A stretch of 64,000 bases of DNA from Lysobacterales bacterium (GTDB lineage Bacteria > Pseudomonadota > Gammaproteobacteria > Xanthomonadales > Xanthomonadaceae): NCBI GenBank assembly GCA_017302135.1, contig JAFLDZ010000003.1:248001-312000 (forward strand), in the 5' to 3' direction. Each line of letters starts with the position of its first letter. The first letter of the stretch is position 1. Shown here piece after piece: positions 38,866 through 49,854 of the stretch. Position numbers and translations under genes: made by a program. The notes beneath the pieces are model-generated. The model was not told the DNA's origin, did no database searches, and saw nothing but the letters and a program-made list of their open reading frames with translations.

Positions 38866-39366
38866 TCAGTGGAACAGCACCTCGGCGATGATCCCCGTCG
38901 CGATCGCGACCAGCAGGAAATCGCCCCGGTCGTCGCGCCGCCAGTGATAGCCGCGCGGCGGCTGGCGCAGGCCGTAACCGTAGTAATCGTTCACGACATA
39001 GGTCGGCGCATAGCCGCGGGTGTTGTAGCGCGCGCCGCGCGACCAGCGCGGGTACGCCTCATAGCGCGGCGCTGCATAGCGAGGGGGTGCGTAGCGGGGG
39101 GCGACATAGACGACACGATCCCGGCCGTGGCGGCGATCGTCCCGCCCGTAGCGGTCATAACGATCATCACGGTCGTCGTAGCGGTCATGGTCGCGGGATT
39201 GGCCACGATAGTCGGCGCGATAGTCGCCCCTGTAATCGCTGCGATCATCATTGTGGTTGCTGTGGCTGCGATGGCCGTCGCGGGCAAGCGCGGCGGGGGC
39301 TGCCAGGACGGCGGCGACCGCCAGGATCAGTACAGGCAAGCTGCGGGCGGTGTTCGAACGCTTCAT
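38866..39366 (-). CDS. RcnB-like periplasmic protein
   Basis: A 166-residue secreted protein. The Sec signal peptide (about 1-27) ends P-A-A-L-A. A very polar His/Asp/Arg/Tyr-rich region with D-R-Y-D-D-R-D-D-R repeats follows (about 30-80). The C-terminal RcnB-type segment carries Y-x-V-N-D-Y-Y and [11 protein letters not shown]. RcnB proteins are linked to nickel/cobalt homeostasis; metal binding by the His/Asp-rich part is plausible but unproven. Start at 39366 has AGGAG upstream. Confidence 0.8.
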   Translation of the reverse strand: MKRSNTARSLPVLILAVAAVLAAPAALARDGHRSHSNHNDDRSDYRGDYRADYRGQSRDHDRYDDRDDRYDRYGRDDRRHGRDRVVYVAPRYAPPRYAAPRYEAYPRWSRGARYNTRGYAPTYVVNDYYGYGLRQPPRGYHWRRDDRGDFLLVAIATGIIAEVLFH

Positions 39367-39605
39367 CCGGGTGCTCCTCATGCGTTTGGGTGGGTACGGT
39401 GCGAGCATGCCCCGGCCTGTCTGAACGTATTCCATCCCGGAACCGCGCCATGAGCCGGTGTTCAGCCGAACCGCAGTGTGCCGTCGATCCACCACCCGAA
39501 GACGCAGGTCCGACCGCTGTCCGGCCGCTATAATGTGCGGCTGTCCAGATCCTTTTCGCGGCCCCTGCCCACGCAGGTCGCCGCTGCCTGCCTGCGGAGC
39601 TTTCC

Positions 39606-41270
<1,665 letters not shown>

Positions 41271-41279
41271 CGGATCGAC

Positions 41280-41306
41280 ACGCGCTCGCGTATTGCGCGA
41301 GCGCGT
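41280..41306 (+). terminator. strong hairpin just after ettA
   Basis: A perfect 11-base stem (41280-41290 with 41296-41306) and loop TATTG lie 9 bases after the ettA stop, without a T run. It may stabilise the 3' end or cause weak termination. Confidence 0.4.
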
Positions 41307-41457
41307 CTGCCCGAATGCCATCCCGGCGCAAGCCATGAACACGATCACAGCCTGCGAACGCGGACGGTCCCGGCACTTCCGGTTTGCGACACAGTTCACC
41401 CCGCCGCGCTATCCGGCACGCCTGCCCGTCTGAAATCATGATCGCCCCCGGAGTCGT

Positions 41458-42288
41458 ATGAAGACCGAACCGATGCGCAGCTTCATGGACCGAGTGCAGA
41501 CCCGCTGGCAGCATGCCGACACCCTCGTCTGCGTCGGTCTCGATCCCGAGCCCGCGAAGTTCCCGTCGAAGTTCGCCCACGACCCCGACGCCATCTTCAA
41601 TTTCTGCCGCGCCATCATCGACGCCACCGCGCCTTACGTCTGCGCGTTCAAACCGCAGATCGCGCATTTCGCGGCGGCGCACGCGGAGGAAGCGTTGCGC
41701 ATGCTGATCATGCACATCGGCTTCCGCTACCCGGATATTCCGGTGATCCTCGACAGCAAGCGCGGCGATATCGGCAGCACCGCACAGCATTACGCCAGCG
41801 AAGCCTTCGACCGCTACTGCGCCGACGCGGTGACAGTGAACCCCTACCTCGGCCGCGATTCCGTGCAGCCCTTTCTCGACCGCGCGGACAAGGGCGTGGT
41901 CATCCTGTGCCGCACCTCGAACCCCGGCGCGGGCGATCTGCAGGACATGGTGGTAGGCGGACGACCGCTCTACCAGCACGTGGCCGAGAAGATCGCCCGC
42001 GACTGGAACGACAACGGCAACTGCGCGCTGGTGGTGGGCGCTACCTGGCCTGAGCAGTTGCGCGATGTGCGCGCGCTCGTCGGCAACGTGCCGTTTCTGG
42101 TGCCGGGCATCGGCGCGCAGGGTGGCGACGTGCAAGCGGTGGTGACGAACGCGAAGACCGCCGACGGCACCGGCCTGATCATCAGTTCGTCGCGCGCGAT
42201 TCTCTATGCATCGAACAACCACGACTACGCCGATGCCGCCGCGAATGCCGCGCGCGACCTGCGCGACGAGATCAACCGCTATCGCTGA
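41458..42288 (+). CDS. pyrF: orotidine 5'-phosphate decarboxylase
   Basis: Final step of UMP synthesis. It has 276 residues, the longer bacterial type 2 form. The catalytic segment is D-S-K-R-G-D-I-G-S-T-A near 98-108, with C-V-G-L-D-P-E near 24-30, V-N-P-Y-L-G-R-D and V-P-G-I-G-A-Q-G-G-D phosphate-binding loops. An alternative start is Met6. It is convergent with the DUF3667 gene with 15 bases between stops. Confidence 0.96.
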   Translation: MKTEPMRSFMDRVQTRWQHADTLVCVGLDPEPAKFPSKFAHDPDAIFNFCRAIIDATAPYVCAFKPQIAHFAAAHAEEALRMLIMHIGFRYPDIPVILDSKRGDIGSTAQHYASEAFDRYCADAVTVNPYLGRDSVQPFLDRADKGVVILCRTSNPGAGDLQDMVVGGRPLYQHVAEKIARDWNDNGNCALVVGATWPEQLRDVRALVGNVPFLVPGIGAQGGDVQAVVTNAKTADGTGLIISSSRAILYASNNHDYADAAANAARDLRDEINRYR

Positions 42289-42303
42289 ACCGCACGTCGC
42301 CGA

Positions 42304-43104
42304 TCAATGTTGGCCGGGCAGCGCGAGTGCGATGGCCGTCAGAACAACGCTGAATACGAGATTGAACATCAGGAAGATTCCGAAACCGAGCAGACTGCGC
42401 AGCACGGATTTCCAGCGCGGGTACGGTTCGAAGAACTGCGTCAGCGAAACGACGGTATAGACGAAGACCAGCGACAACGCCCAACCGCGCACCTGCGGGA
42501 ACCAATACTCCAGCGGGGCAGCCGCGATCATGATGACGAAGGACTGCGCGGTCAGGAAGGTCGCGATCACCAGCCATTCCGGGTAATTCAAATTTCCGAA
42601 ACGGCGGAACGCCGATTTGAAAGCCAGCGCCTCCAGCGGCAGCAGCATCAGGGTCGTTGCCGTGTAATTGCGGTTCATCCATTCCTTCACGACCTCGAAC
42701 ACCTTGAGCAGCCGCGCCGGGTCGAACTGCCCACCCGCCTTGGTGCCGGCAGCAGCGGTGCCGCCTGCCGAGAGGCCCGAGCCGACCAGGTCGCCATCCA
42801 GAAAGTACTTGGCCACGAATACCATCGCGGCCGCGAGGATCATCAGGAGCACCAACGGCTTGACGTGACGCGCGCGCCGCCCCTCGATGTAGTCGCGGAT
42901 GAAATGGCCGGGCCGCAGCATCAGATGCTTCAACGAATAGAAGATGCCGCGATCCATGTCCAGCACGCTGTGCTCGAGTTCGTGCCTGAGGAAACGCCAG
43001 TCGATGCGATGCGCTGGCGTGGGTTGACCGCAGGCCGGGCAGAATCTCTGGTCCGTGCCATCGATGGCGCGATCGCAGTTGCCGCAACGAACCGAATCCA
43101 GCAT
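42304..43104 (-). CDS. DUF3667-type zinc-ribbon membrane protein
   Basis: A 266-residue protein. The N-terminal zinc ribbon C-G-N-C and C-P-A-C-G (about 7-26) is followed by a conserved helical segment with L-M-L-R-P-G-H-F-I-R-D-Y-I-E-G-R-R-A-R-H-V-K-P (61-84), typical of DUF3667, and about five transmembrane helices. No function is established. It sits downstream of the two glycosyltransferase-like genes at the end of the secretion operon. Confidence 0.78.
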   Translation of the reverse strand: MLDSVRCGNCDRAIDGTDQRFCPACGQPTPAHRIDWRFLRHELEHSVLDMDRGIFYSLKHLMLRPGHFIRDYIEGRRARHVKPLVLLMILAAAMVFVAKYFLDGDLVGSGLSAGGTAAAGTKAGGQFDPARLLKVFEVVKEWMNRNYTATTLMLLPLEALAFKSAFRRFGNLNYPEWLVIATFLTAQSFVIMIAAAPLEYWFPQVRGWALSLVFVYTVVSLTQFFEPYPRWKSVLRSLLGFGIFLMFNLVFSVVLTAIALALPGQH

Positions 43105-43107
43105 GTT

Positions 43108-43968
43108 TCAGAATCCCCCGCGAGCAAAAGACCGACCCATCTTCTTCAGAAGCGCCAGCGAACAACGCGCCCATATCATCATCCACACCGCCGCGCGCGT
43201 CGACAGTCCGTGACGCCGCGCGTCGAACTTGCGGAAGTAACGCCACAGCCCGCGATGCTTGTGCCATTCGACGAACAGCGGCCGCGAACGACTGGAGACG
43301 CCGCGCACGTGGACGACGCGCAAGTCGTTGGCGACCGCGACGAACGCACCGGCTTCGCGCGCGCGTCGACATAGATCGAGGTCTTCGGCATGCAGGCGAT
43401 AGCCCTGGTCGAAGCCTTCGATGCGTTCGATCAAGGTGCGCGGTGCGAACATCAGCGCGCCGGAGATCGCCGGCACCGCCTGCAGCGCTTGCGTGGCGTC
43501 GACGGGGACATCGAGTTTGCGCGCGGCCGCGCTGCGCAGCATCGCCGCGAAATCCGGATCGCGCCGGCGCGCGGCGCCATCGCGAACGCCGGCCTCATCG
43601 ACAAGATCGACACCGAGCAGCGCCTCGCGCGCGCAGCCCTGCGCATGCGCGCGCAGTCGCGCCAAGGTGTCGACCTCGACCATGCAGTCCGGATTGACGA
43701 ACGCCAGCCAGATCGAATCGCTGTCGTCGGCGCCCTGATTGCAGGCGATGCCGAAACCGGGATTGTCGGGATTGGCGATGAAGCGGAGGCGCGTATCGGC
43801 CAGCGCATGGCGCTGCACGATCTCCAGCGTGCCGTCGCTGGAGGCGTTGTCGACGACGCGGATCTGGGCGACGCCCTCGGCCGCGCGCAGCCGCTGCAGG
43901 CACAGTTCGATGGTTTCGGCGCTCTGGTAGGTGACGACGACGACGGCGATGTCGGCCACTTGCGTCAT
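43108..43968 (-). CDS. family 2 glycosyltransferase
   Basis: A 286-residue GT-A fold enzyme. V-V-V-V-T-Y near 9-14, the nucleotide-binding V-V-D-N-A-S-S-D-G-T near 38-47, and the D-x-D-like F-V-N-P-D-C-M near 90 resemble rhamnosyltransferase-type GT2 proteins. A later E-D-L-D-L-C-R-R segment fits the catalytic base region. It is ATGA-coupled to the upstream glycosyltransferase-like gene. Acceptor and sugar unknown. Confidence 0.88.
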   Translation of the reverse strand: MTQVADIAVVVVTYQSAETIELCLQRLRAAEGVAQIRVVDNASSDGTLEIVQRHALADTRLRFIANPDNPGFGIACNQGADDSDSIWLAFVNPDCMVEVDTLARLRAHAQGCAREALLGVDLVDEAGVRDGAARRRDPDFAAMLRSAAARKLDVPVDATQALQAVPAISGALMFAPRTLIERIEGFDQGYRLHAEDLDLCRRAREAGAFVAVANDLRVVHVRGVSSRSRPLFVEWHKHRGLWRYFRKFDARRHGLSTRAAVWMMIWARCSLALLKKMGRSFARGGF

Positions 43969-44843
43969 GGCGCCGCCCCGTCGTCGCTCGCAGCAGCATC
44001 ACCCGCAGCATCGACGGTAAAGAGATCGGGCTGGGTGCGCAGCTCCGCGTTGTCGTAGGCATGGCCGAGCGCTGCGCGCAGGGTGTGCAACGGGTCCTGC
44101 ATCAGGAACTGCGCGAGCCGCGCGTGCCACGTCGGCCAGCGCGCGGCGAGCGTATCGACATCGTCGCCCAGCGGCATGCCCTCGCCGCCGCGCGCGACGA
44201 ATGCGGTTTCGCACAGGACATTCCGCCAACCGAGTCCGGCCATGCGCAGCGACAGATCGACCAGCGCGGCATGCCAGGACGCGTAGCTTGCGGCATCCAC
44301 TCCGCCGGCCCGTTGCCGTGCGCTGCCGCGCAGGAACACCGCGTGGTTCACCGCTGCAGGCAATTCCGGATGATGCGGCGGCAGCGAGGCCGCGGCGCGC
44401 GCGAGCCGCGCGGGTTCATCGGGCACCGGCAACACTTCGCCCACGCATGGCCACGATGCGGTTTCGCCGGCATTGCACCACGGGGTCGCGGTGGCGATGG
44501 CCGGATCGCGCGCAGCGCAGGCGACCAGTTGCACCGCCCACCCCGGCAGCGGCACGGCGTCGCTGGCGAGCACCAGCACATCGGCGTCGCCGCAGGCCCT
44601 GAGCATTTCATCGAGGTGCGCGGCTTCGCCGATGCTGCGCGGCCGGCGGGTGTAATCGGCCTGCAGCGCGGTGCGCGCGAGCCAGCGTTCGGCGATCGCG
44701 AGGCCGCGCGGCCCCGCCTGGGCATCGTCCGCCAGCCACACGCGCGTGCCCGGCGGCGTGCCGGCGTCGAGGGCGGCAAGACAGGCGTCGAGGGCGTCGT
44801 CGTCGACGCCCACGGGAACGAGTACGACGGGCAGTTCGCTCAT
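43965..44843 (-). CDS. divergent family 2 glycosyltransferase-like protein
   Basis: A 292-residue protein. The N-terminus P-V-V-L-V-P-V-G-V-D-D-D-A-L-D-A-C-L and W-L-A-D-D-A-Q-A-G-P match the start of a GT2 domain, and V-L-V-L-A-S-D-A-V-P-L-P-G-W resembles the donor-binding region with a single Asp in place of a clear DxD. It lies 23 bases after gspD and overlaps the next GT2 gene, so the pair is probably co-transcribed with the secretion operon. Enzymatic activity is not certain. Confidence 0.75.
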   Translation of the reverse strand: MSELPVVLVPVGVDDDALDACLAALDAGTPPGTRVWLADDAQAGPRGLAIAERWLARTALQADYTRRPRSIGEAAHLDEMLRACGDADVLVLASDAVPLPGWAVQLVACAARDPAIATATPWCNAGETASWPCVGEVLPVPDEPARLARAAASLPPHHPELPAAVNHAVFLRGSARQRAGGVDAASYASWHAALVDLSLRMAGLGWRNVLCETAFVARGGEGMPLGDDVDTLAARWPTWHARLAQFLMQDPLHTLRAALGHAYDNAELRTQPDLFTVDAAGDAAASDDGAAP

Positions 44844-44866
44844 TTCGAAGAGCGAGCGCCGGGTCT

Positions 44867-47140
44867 TCAGCGATGCGGTTGCGCGGCCGGCGGCTTCGGC
44901 TTGCCCATCGGTTCCATCGCCCGGAAACGGCGCGAGTAATCGTCGGTCAGCGAGCGCAGTTCCTGCTGATTGCGCATGATCGTTGCGGTGATCAGGATCA
45001 CCACTTCGGTCCGGCTCTGGTTGGAGGATTGGCGGCCGAACAGCGCGCCGAGGACCGGAATCCGGGTCAAGCCGGGCAGACCGGACGAACCGCGCGTGGT
45101 GCCGTCCTGAATCAGGCCGGCGAGCAGGACTGTGTCGCCGCTGCTGGTGACCGCTTCGGTCTTCAGCCGGCGCGTATTGATCCGCACGTTGCCGTTGACG
45201 TCGGCATCCGAGCCCGGCGAGCTCACCTCCTGGACGATATCGAGGAAAACCGTGCCGTCCTTGGTGACGCGCGGACGCACTTTGAGGATCACGCCGGTGT
45301 CCAGGTACTGCACCGAACTGGTGGTGTTGTTGCTGCCGAGGATCGGATTGATCGACACGGTCGTGATCGGGATGCGACTGCCGACGTTGAGCGTGGCTTC
45401 GGAATTGTTCTTCGTCAGCACCGAACCGGTCTGCAACAGGCGCACGTCGGTGACTTTGTCCAGCGCCGTGATCACTGCAGCCGCATCGTTCTGGATCAGC
45501 GTCCAAGCCAGGCCCTGGCCATTCACGCCACCGATGCTGGCCCCGAGCGTGCTCCACTTCGACGGAATGGCGGGTCCGGTCAGATCGGGAAGGCCATTAT
45601 CGGTGGTCGCTTTTTCGAGATACCAGTTCACGCCGTAGGCCAACTCGCCGCTGAGCGTCACTTCGGCCACCTGGGTTTCGATGTGCACCTGCAATGGCAG
45701 GACGTCGAGTTTTTCGATCACATCGAGAATCGAACGCCATGCAGAGCCGGTCGCGCGCACCAGCAAGGTGTTGTTTTCCTCGATCGCGGACACCGCGACC
45801 TTGTCGCCGCCGACTTCGATGACCACGCTGCCGCTGCCGCCCTGGGCCGCATTCAGCGAAAGCGAACCGCCGCCCAGACCGCTGCTGCCGCCACCGCCGG
45901 AGGAATTGCCGAAATCGCCGCCGTCCTTGCCGTCGGTGCCGCCACCGCCGATGACACTGCTCTGGCCGCCCGGAATCAGCGAATAACCGCCGCCGTCGTT
46001 GCCGCCGCTGCGATTGCCGCCACCGCCGCCGAACACTTCGCTCAGACGCTCGCCGAGATCCTTGGCGGTGATGTATTTGAGTTCGTAGGAATGCAGCTTC
46101 ACGCCCTCGCCGGCACCGTCGATCCGGTCGATCCACTGCTCGATGTCGTCGAGATAATCGGCCTGCGAGGTGATCGCAAGCACTGCGTTGGCGCCGTCCA
46201 GCGGCATGAAGCGGAACATGCCGGCGACCGGCGATTTGCTCTGTTCGCCGAATACCTTCTCCAGATCCTGCACGACCTTGGTGGCCTTGCTGGACTGCAG
46301 CGGAAACACGCCGACCGACATGCTGGCCATCCAGTCGACGTCGAAGATCTCGATCGTGCGCAGATAGCTTTCGAGTTCCGCACGGCTGCCGACGATGGTC
46401 AGCAGATTGCGGCCGGCGTCGACGGTGACGATGGCATTGGGACGCGCGTAGGGTTTGAGCAGTTTCTCCATCTCGGTGGCCGAGATGTAACGCAACGGCA
46501 CCACGCGCGATTCGAAGCCGCGGGCGCTTTCCGGCGAACCGCCGCGCGGCGTGACCACGCCGGTGCCCAGCGCCTGGTCGGACGCGACGATGCTGTAGCG
46601 GCCATCGCTGTAGATCATCCGCGCATTGTTCCAGCCGAGGATCATTTCCAGCACCGACAGCGCCTGCGCGGAACTGACCGGCTTGGGCGTGGAGTAGGTG
46701 ACGGTGCCCTGTACGTTCGGCGCGATGGTGTAGTTCTGGCCGAGCATGTCGCCGAGGATCGCCTTGACCACCGCGTGCAGCGATTCGCCCTCGAAATTGA
46801 AGCGCGCTTCGCCGGTGGTGACGCCGATGTCGGGCAGCGGCGCGGTGGCGGCGGCGCTGTTGATGACACGGCCGTTGCCGCGACGGATCTGCGCGCGCGG
46901 ACGGCCGTCTGCCTTCCGGCTCTCGTCCGACGAACGCTCGCCCGAATCATCGGCCGCATCCAGCGGTTCGCTGCGCACCGTCTGGTCGGCGCCGGACTGC
47001 GTATCGCTGCCGACGACACGGTCCGCCTGCCGGTTGGCGTTGCGCTGTACGGTCGGCACAGGGCCCGTGACGCAGCCGGCCAGCAGCGTGGCGAATGCGG
47101 CGGCGAAAAAGACGTGAGCGGTGGATCGGAGATTCATCAT
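44867..47140 (-). CDS. gspD: type II secretion outer-membrane secretin GspD/XpsD
   Basis: Forms the multimeric outer-membrane pore of the type II secretion system. It has 757 residues from the ATG at 47140. The lipobox is L-L-A-G-C (Cys near 23), so it is a lipoprotein. N0-N3 domains lie at about 120-480 and the secretin domain in the C-terminal third, ending V-V-I-L-I-T-A-T-I-M. An unusually Gly/Ser-rich insert at about residues 370-437 interrupts the N-domain region. Last core gene of the operon. Confidence 0.95.
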   Translation of the reverse strand: MMNLRSTAHVFFAAAFATLLAGCVTGPVPTVQRNANRQADRVVGSDTQSGADQTVRSEPLDAADDSGERSSDESRKADGRPRAQIRRGNGRVINSAAATAPLPDIGVTTGEARFNFEGESLHAVVKAILGDMLGQNYTIAPNVQGTVTYSTPKPVSSAQALSVLEMILGWNNARMIYSDGRYSIVASDQALGTGVVTPRGGSPESARGFESRVVPLRYISATEMEKLLKPYARPNAIVTVDAGRNLLTIVGSRAELESYLRTIEIFDVDWMASMSVGVFPLQSSKATKVVQDLEKVFGEQSKSPVAGMFRFMPLDGANAVLAITSQADYLDDIEQWIDRIDGAGEGVKLHSYELKYITAKDLGERLSEVFGGGGGNRSGGNDGGGYSLIPGGQSSVIGGGGTDGKDGGDFGNSSGGGGSSGLGGGSLSLNAAQGGSGSVVIEVGGDKVAVSAIEENNTLLVRATGSAWRSILDVIEKLDVLPLQVHIETQVAEVTLSGELAYGVNWYLEKATTDNGLPDLTGPAIPSKWSTLGASIGGVNGQGLAWTLIQNDAAAVITALDKVTDVRLLQTGSVLTKNNSEATLNVGSRIPITTVSINPILGSNNTTSSVQYLDTGVILKVRPRVTKDGTVFLDIVQEVSSPGSDADVNGNVRINTRRLKTEAVTSSGDTVLLAGLIQDGTTRGSSGLPGLTRIPVLGALFGRQSSNQSRTEVVILITATIMRNQQELRSLTDDYSRRFRAMEPMGKPKPPAAQPHR

Positions 47141-47147
47141 CGAATTC

Positions 47148-47942
47148 TCAAGGGGTTTGTCCCGGCGGGGTGGCGGGGTTCTGCGCTTCTTGGGCGGCCT
47201 GCTGCCGGAGTTGGGCGCGACGCGCTTCGATCCGCTTGCGGATCGCGTCGAGCTGTACCTGGGTCGACACGTTCGCCGCATCGCTGCCGTCGGCACTGGC
47301 GACAGGCGGCGGCGGTGGAACAGCGGGCGCCGGCATCGGCTGCTCGCTGCCGGGTGGCTGTCCGGGCATGTTCGGGTCGATCACGCCACCGGGCCCGGCG
47401 GCCATGGGAGGCGGAGCAATCGGCGGAGGCGCGGCACCGCCCACCCCGTTGAACACGCGCAGTTCGAGGATCTTGTCGCCCTCGGGGCCACGGAAGGTCG
47501 CGCTGCGCGGCAACAGCGATGCCAGCGTCCACTGCGGCGCGGTCTCGACGACATCGCCGACTTTCACGCGCACAGGCTGGGCGCCGTCGGCCGCCGGCTT
47601 GAGGATCGCCAACTGCACGCCGCCGGCGATCATCACGCTGGTGAGCACGTAGTCGAAGGTGTTGACCTGCGCTTCCTCACCGGTGCCATCGATCCGGAAC
47701 GGTTGCGGCTTGCGGTTCTCGGAGAAGATCGGACGGGCGCCGATCTCGGCGTACTGCGCCTGCGGGCCGGGACGGTCGGCTCGGGGAATGGTCGTGGACG
47801 GCAGTTTTTGCGGCGTATGTTCGATGTCGGCATCGCCGAGACGTTCGCCCAGTCCCAGCAGCGCGAACGCCCACAGGCAGACCGCCCAGCCGGCGATGCC
47901 CGCGAGCAGCCAGGTTTTGGGGCTGAGGCTATCGGCGCGCAT
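47148..47942 (-). CDS. type II secretion XpsN/GspC-like protein
   Basis: A 264-residue inner-membrane protein linking the inner-membrane platform to the secretin. There is a cytoplasmic tail, a transmembrane helix at about 10-31, and a homology-region-like segment R-P-I-F-S-E-N-R-K-P near 70-80. The C-terminal half is Pro/Gly/Ala-rich with a terminal Gln/Ala/Arg coiled coil. In Xanthomonas this operon position is occupied by XpsN, the functional counterpart of GspC. Start at 47942 overlaps the end of gspM. Confidence 0.82.
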   Translation of the reverse strand: MRADSLSPKTWLLAGIAGWAVCLWAFALLGLGERLGDADIEHTPQKLPSTTIPRADRPGPQAQYAEIGARPIFSENRKPQPFRIDGTGEEAQVNTFDYVLTSVMIAGGVQLAILKPAADGAQPVRVKVGDVVETAPQWTLASLLPRSATFRGPEGDKILELRVFNGVGGAAPPPIAPPPMAAGPGGVIDPNMPGQPPGSEQPMPAPAVPPPPPVASADGSDAANVSTQVQLDAIRKRIEARRAQLRQQAAQEAQNPATPPGQTP

Positions 47943-48579
47943 CGGCAGGGCCTCCTGCGGTGGGGGCGACATAGCCGTACAGATCGAAGCTCACGTCGAG
48001 ACCGCCGCTGGAAGGCGCCTGGTCCGGGGTGAAATAGAAACGCTGCGCGGTGGCGTTGAGGTTGTCCACGAACAGGCGCGGCGACCCGCTTTCGAGCGAA
48101 TGCAGCACCATCGCCAGTTCCGGCGTACCGCAGCGCAGCCGCACCTGCACCACGGCGCGGGCGAAGCGTTCCTTGCGCGGCTCGGTCATCGGCGAACGGG
48201 TCTGGATCGCGCAGCTGCGGTTCTTGGGGCTGGCTTCCTGCACGGCGGTTTCGAGCCGCTGGATCAGCGAAGCGGTCGCCAGTTCGGTGCTGGCTTCGCG
48301 CATGAAACCGGGAATCCGCGCCGCTTCTTCGCGCACCGAAGCGAGGCGCTTGCGGATCTCGGGGGCCTGCGCCAAGGTGGCGCGAGCTCGCGCGTCGCGC
48401 TCCTGCAGACCGTCGATCCGCGTCTGCAGGTCGAGCATCGGCACCGTCCACCAGGGATGCAGCAGCAGCAAATAGGCGACCAGCAGCACCGCCGCCAGCA
48501 GCCCGAGCGCCAGCCAGCGTTCGCGAGTGGGAATAGCGGTGATGCCCGGCGTTGGACTGGAAGTCATCCCGGCGCTCAT
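47929..48579 (-). CDS. gspM: type II secretion protein GspM/XpsM
   Basis: Bitopic inner-membrane protein that partners with GspL. It has 216 residues from the ATG at 48579, which overlaps the gspL stop (ATGA). The transmembrane helix is at about 22-41, followed by a coiled coil (about 45-95) and a periplasmic ferredoxin-like domain. Sequence conservation is low in this family; position between L and N supports the call. Confidence 0.88.
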   Translation of the reverse strand: MSAGMTSSPTPGITAIPTRERWLALGLLAAVLLVAYLLLLHPWWTVPMLDLQTRIDGLQERDARARATLAQAPEIRKRLASVREEAARIPGFMREASTELATASLIQRLETAVQEASPKNRSCAIQTRSPMTEPRKERFARAVVQVRLRCGTPELAMVLHSLESGSPRLFVDNLNATAQRFYFTPDQAPSSGGLDVSFDLYGYVAPTAGGPADARR

Positions 48580-49811
48580 GGTTCGTTCGCCGGATTCACG
48601 GCGGGCCGACGTTCGGGTTTGGGCTTGGCCGACTGCGCGATGGTCAATTCGGCGGCGAGCGTGAAGCGGTCCTTGCCCTTGGCGGGATCGGGCAACAGCG
48701 CGCCGGTCAGGTTCATCGAATGCCACAGCTTGGAGGTCTGCAGCCGTTCGACCAACCGCGGCGCCTCGGAGCTCAAACCGATGATCATCACCCGCTCGCC
48801 CTCGATCGAGACTTTCTCGATGTAGGTGCTGTCGGGCAACCGGCGGGTCAGTTCGTCCAGCACTTCGACCGTGCTGGGACGGCCGCTGCGGGTCTGCTGC
48901 AGGAAGCGCAGACCTTCGACCAGATCGACCAGCTGTTTTTTCTCTGCAGACACTTTCTGCGCCTGCTGGCTGCGGCTCTTGGCCTGGACCTCGAAGGCAT
49001 CGGCGGCGGCTTCGCGATTGGAAAGAATCTGCCAGAGGCCGGCGCCGAGCGCCGCCAAAGCGACGATCGCCAGACCGATGTTCCAGGCCGCGCGCGGGTC
49101 GCGTCGATGGCGGCGTTGGGCACCCGGCAGCAGATTGATGCCCAGCGGTACGCCGTCGGCATCGGCCATGTCGACCCCGGCGAGGGTCGCGCGCAGCGGT
49201 GCCCCGAGCGCATCGAGCGCGTGTTCGAGACTGGCGCGCGGCACGACGATGAGTTCGGCGTCGATCTGACCATCACCGCGACGCCCCAGCAGCCGGGCGT
49301 CGTAGTAAACCTCGTCGAGCGTGAAAGGCGTCTGCCGGTCGATCTCGAAACCGAGCACTTCGCGAAGCCGGTCCGCAGCGGCAGCGGGCAACGAAAGACG
49401 GCGGCGCAGTCCGCCACGGCCGGACAGCAGCAGCCAGCGCGGCAGGCTGTTGATGCGCGATACCAGCAACTGGCGCAAGGGTTCATCGCCAGCGGATGCG
49501 GCGGAGTCCCACGGCAGTTCGGCCAGCTCGCGGATCGAGGCTTCTCCGGGCTGGGCCGGCAAGGTCAGCGCCAGCGACAGGGTCTCGCCCTCGTGGCGCA
49601 ACAGCAGGCGCTGCTGCGCCAGGCCGAACACCGCCCGCAGTCGCGGCGGCAGCCAGCTGCCCAGTGCCGTCAGCCACCAAGCCCAGAAGCCGCGCAGTCC
49701 GGGCCACGCCCGGGAGAACCGGGGCTGAGGGGACTTCGACGCTGCCCGGGCGGGCATCGCATTGTCGGGGGTAGTGCTCAGATGCTGTCCTCGATCAGTC
49801 GCACGACGCAC
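48576..49811 (-). CDS. gspL: type II secretion protein GspL/XpsL
   Basis: Inner-membrane platform protein whose cytoplasmic actin-like domain recruits the ATPase GspE. It has 411 residues from a GTG at 49811. An ATG at 49757 (Met19) is an alternative start and neither has a strong ribosome site. The cytoplasmic domain (about 30-235) contains P-F-T-L-D-E-V-Y-Y-D-A-R, a single transmembrane helix is at about 245-262, and a periplasmic PilN-like domain follows. Confidence 0.88.
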   Translation of the reverse strand: MRRATDRGQHLSTTPDNAMPARAASKSPQPRFSRAWPGLRGFWAWWLTALGSWLPPRLRAVFGLAQQRLLLRHEGETLSLALTLPAQPGEASIRELAELPWDSAASAGDEPLRQLLVSRINSLPRWLLLSGRGGLRRRLSLPAAAADRLREVLGFEIDRQTPFTLDEVYYDARLLGRRGDGQIDAELIVVPRASLEHALDALGAPLRATLAGVDMADADGVPLGINLLPGAQRRHRRDPRAAWNIGLAIVALAALGAGLWQILSNREAAADAFEVQAKSRSQQAQKVSAEKKQLVDLVEGLRFLQQTRSGRPSTVEVLDELTRRLPDSTYIEKVSIEGERVMIIGLSSEAPRLVERLQTSKLWHSMNLTGALLPDPAKGKDRFTLAAELTIAQSAKPKPERRPAVNPANEP

Positions 49812-49854
49812 CGCCGCAGCGGCGCGCCAACCATGGAAACCTCATGCGGAAACC

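Noticed and set aside
44873..47452. 859-residue plus-strand frame opposite gspD
   Set aside because: Shadow of the secretin gene on the opposite strand; composition follows the complement of its codons.
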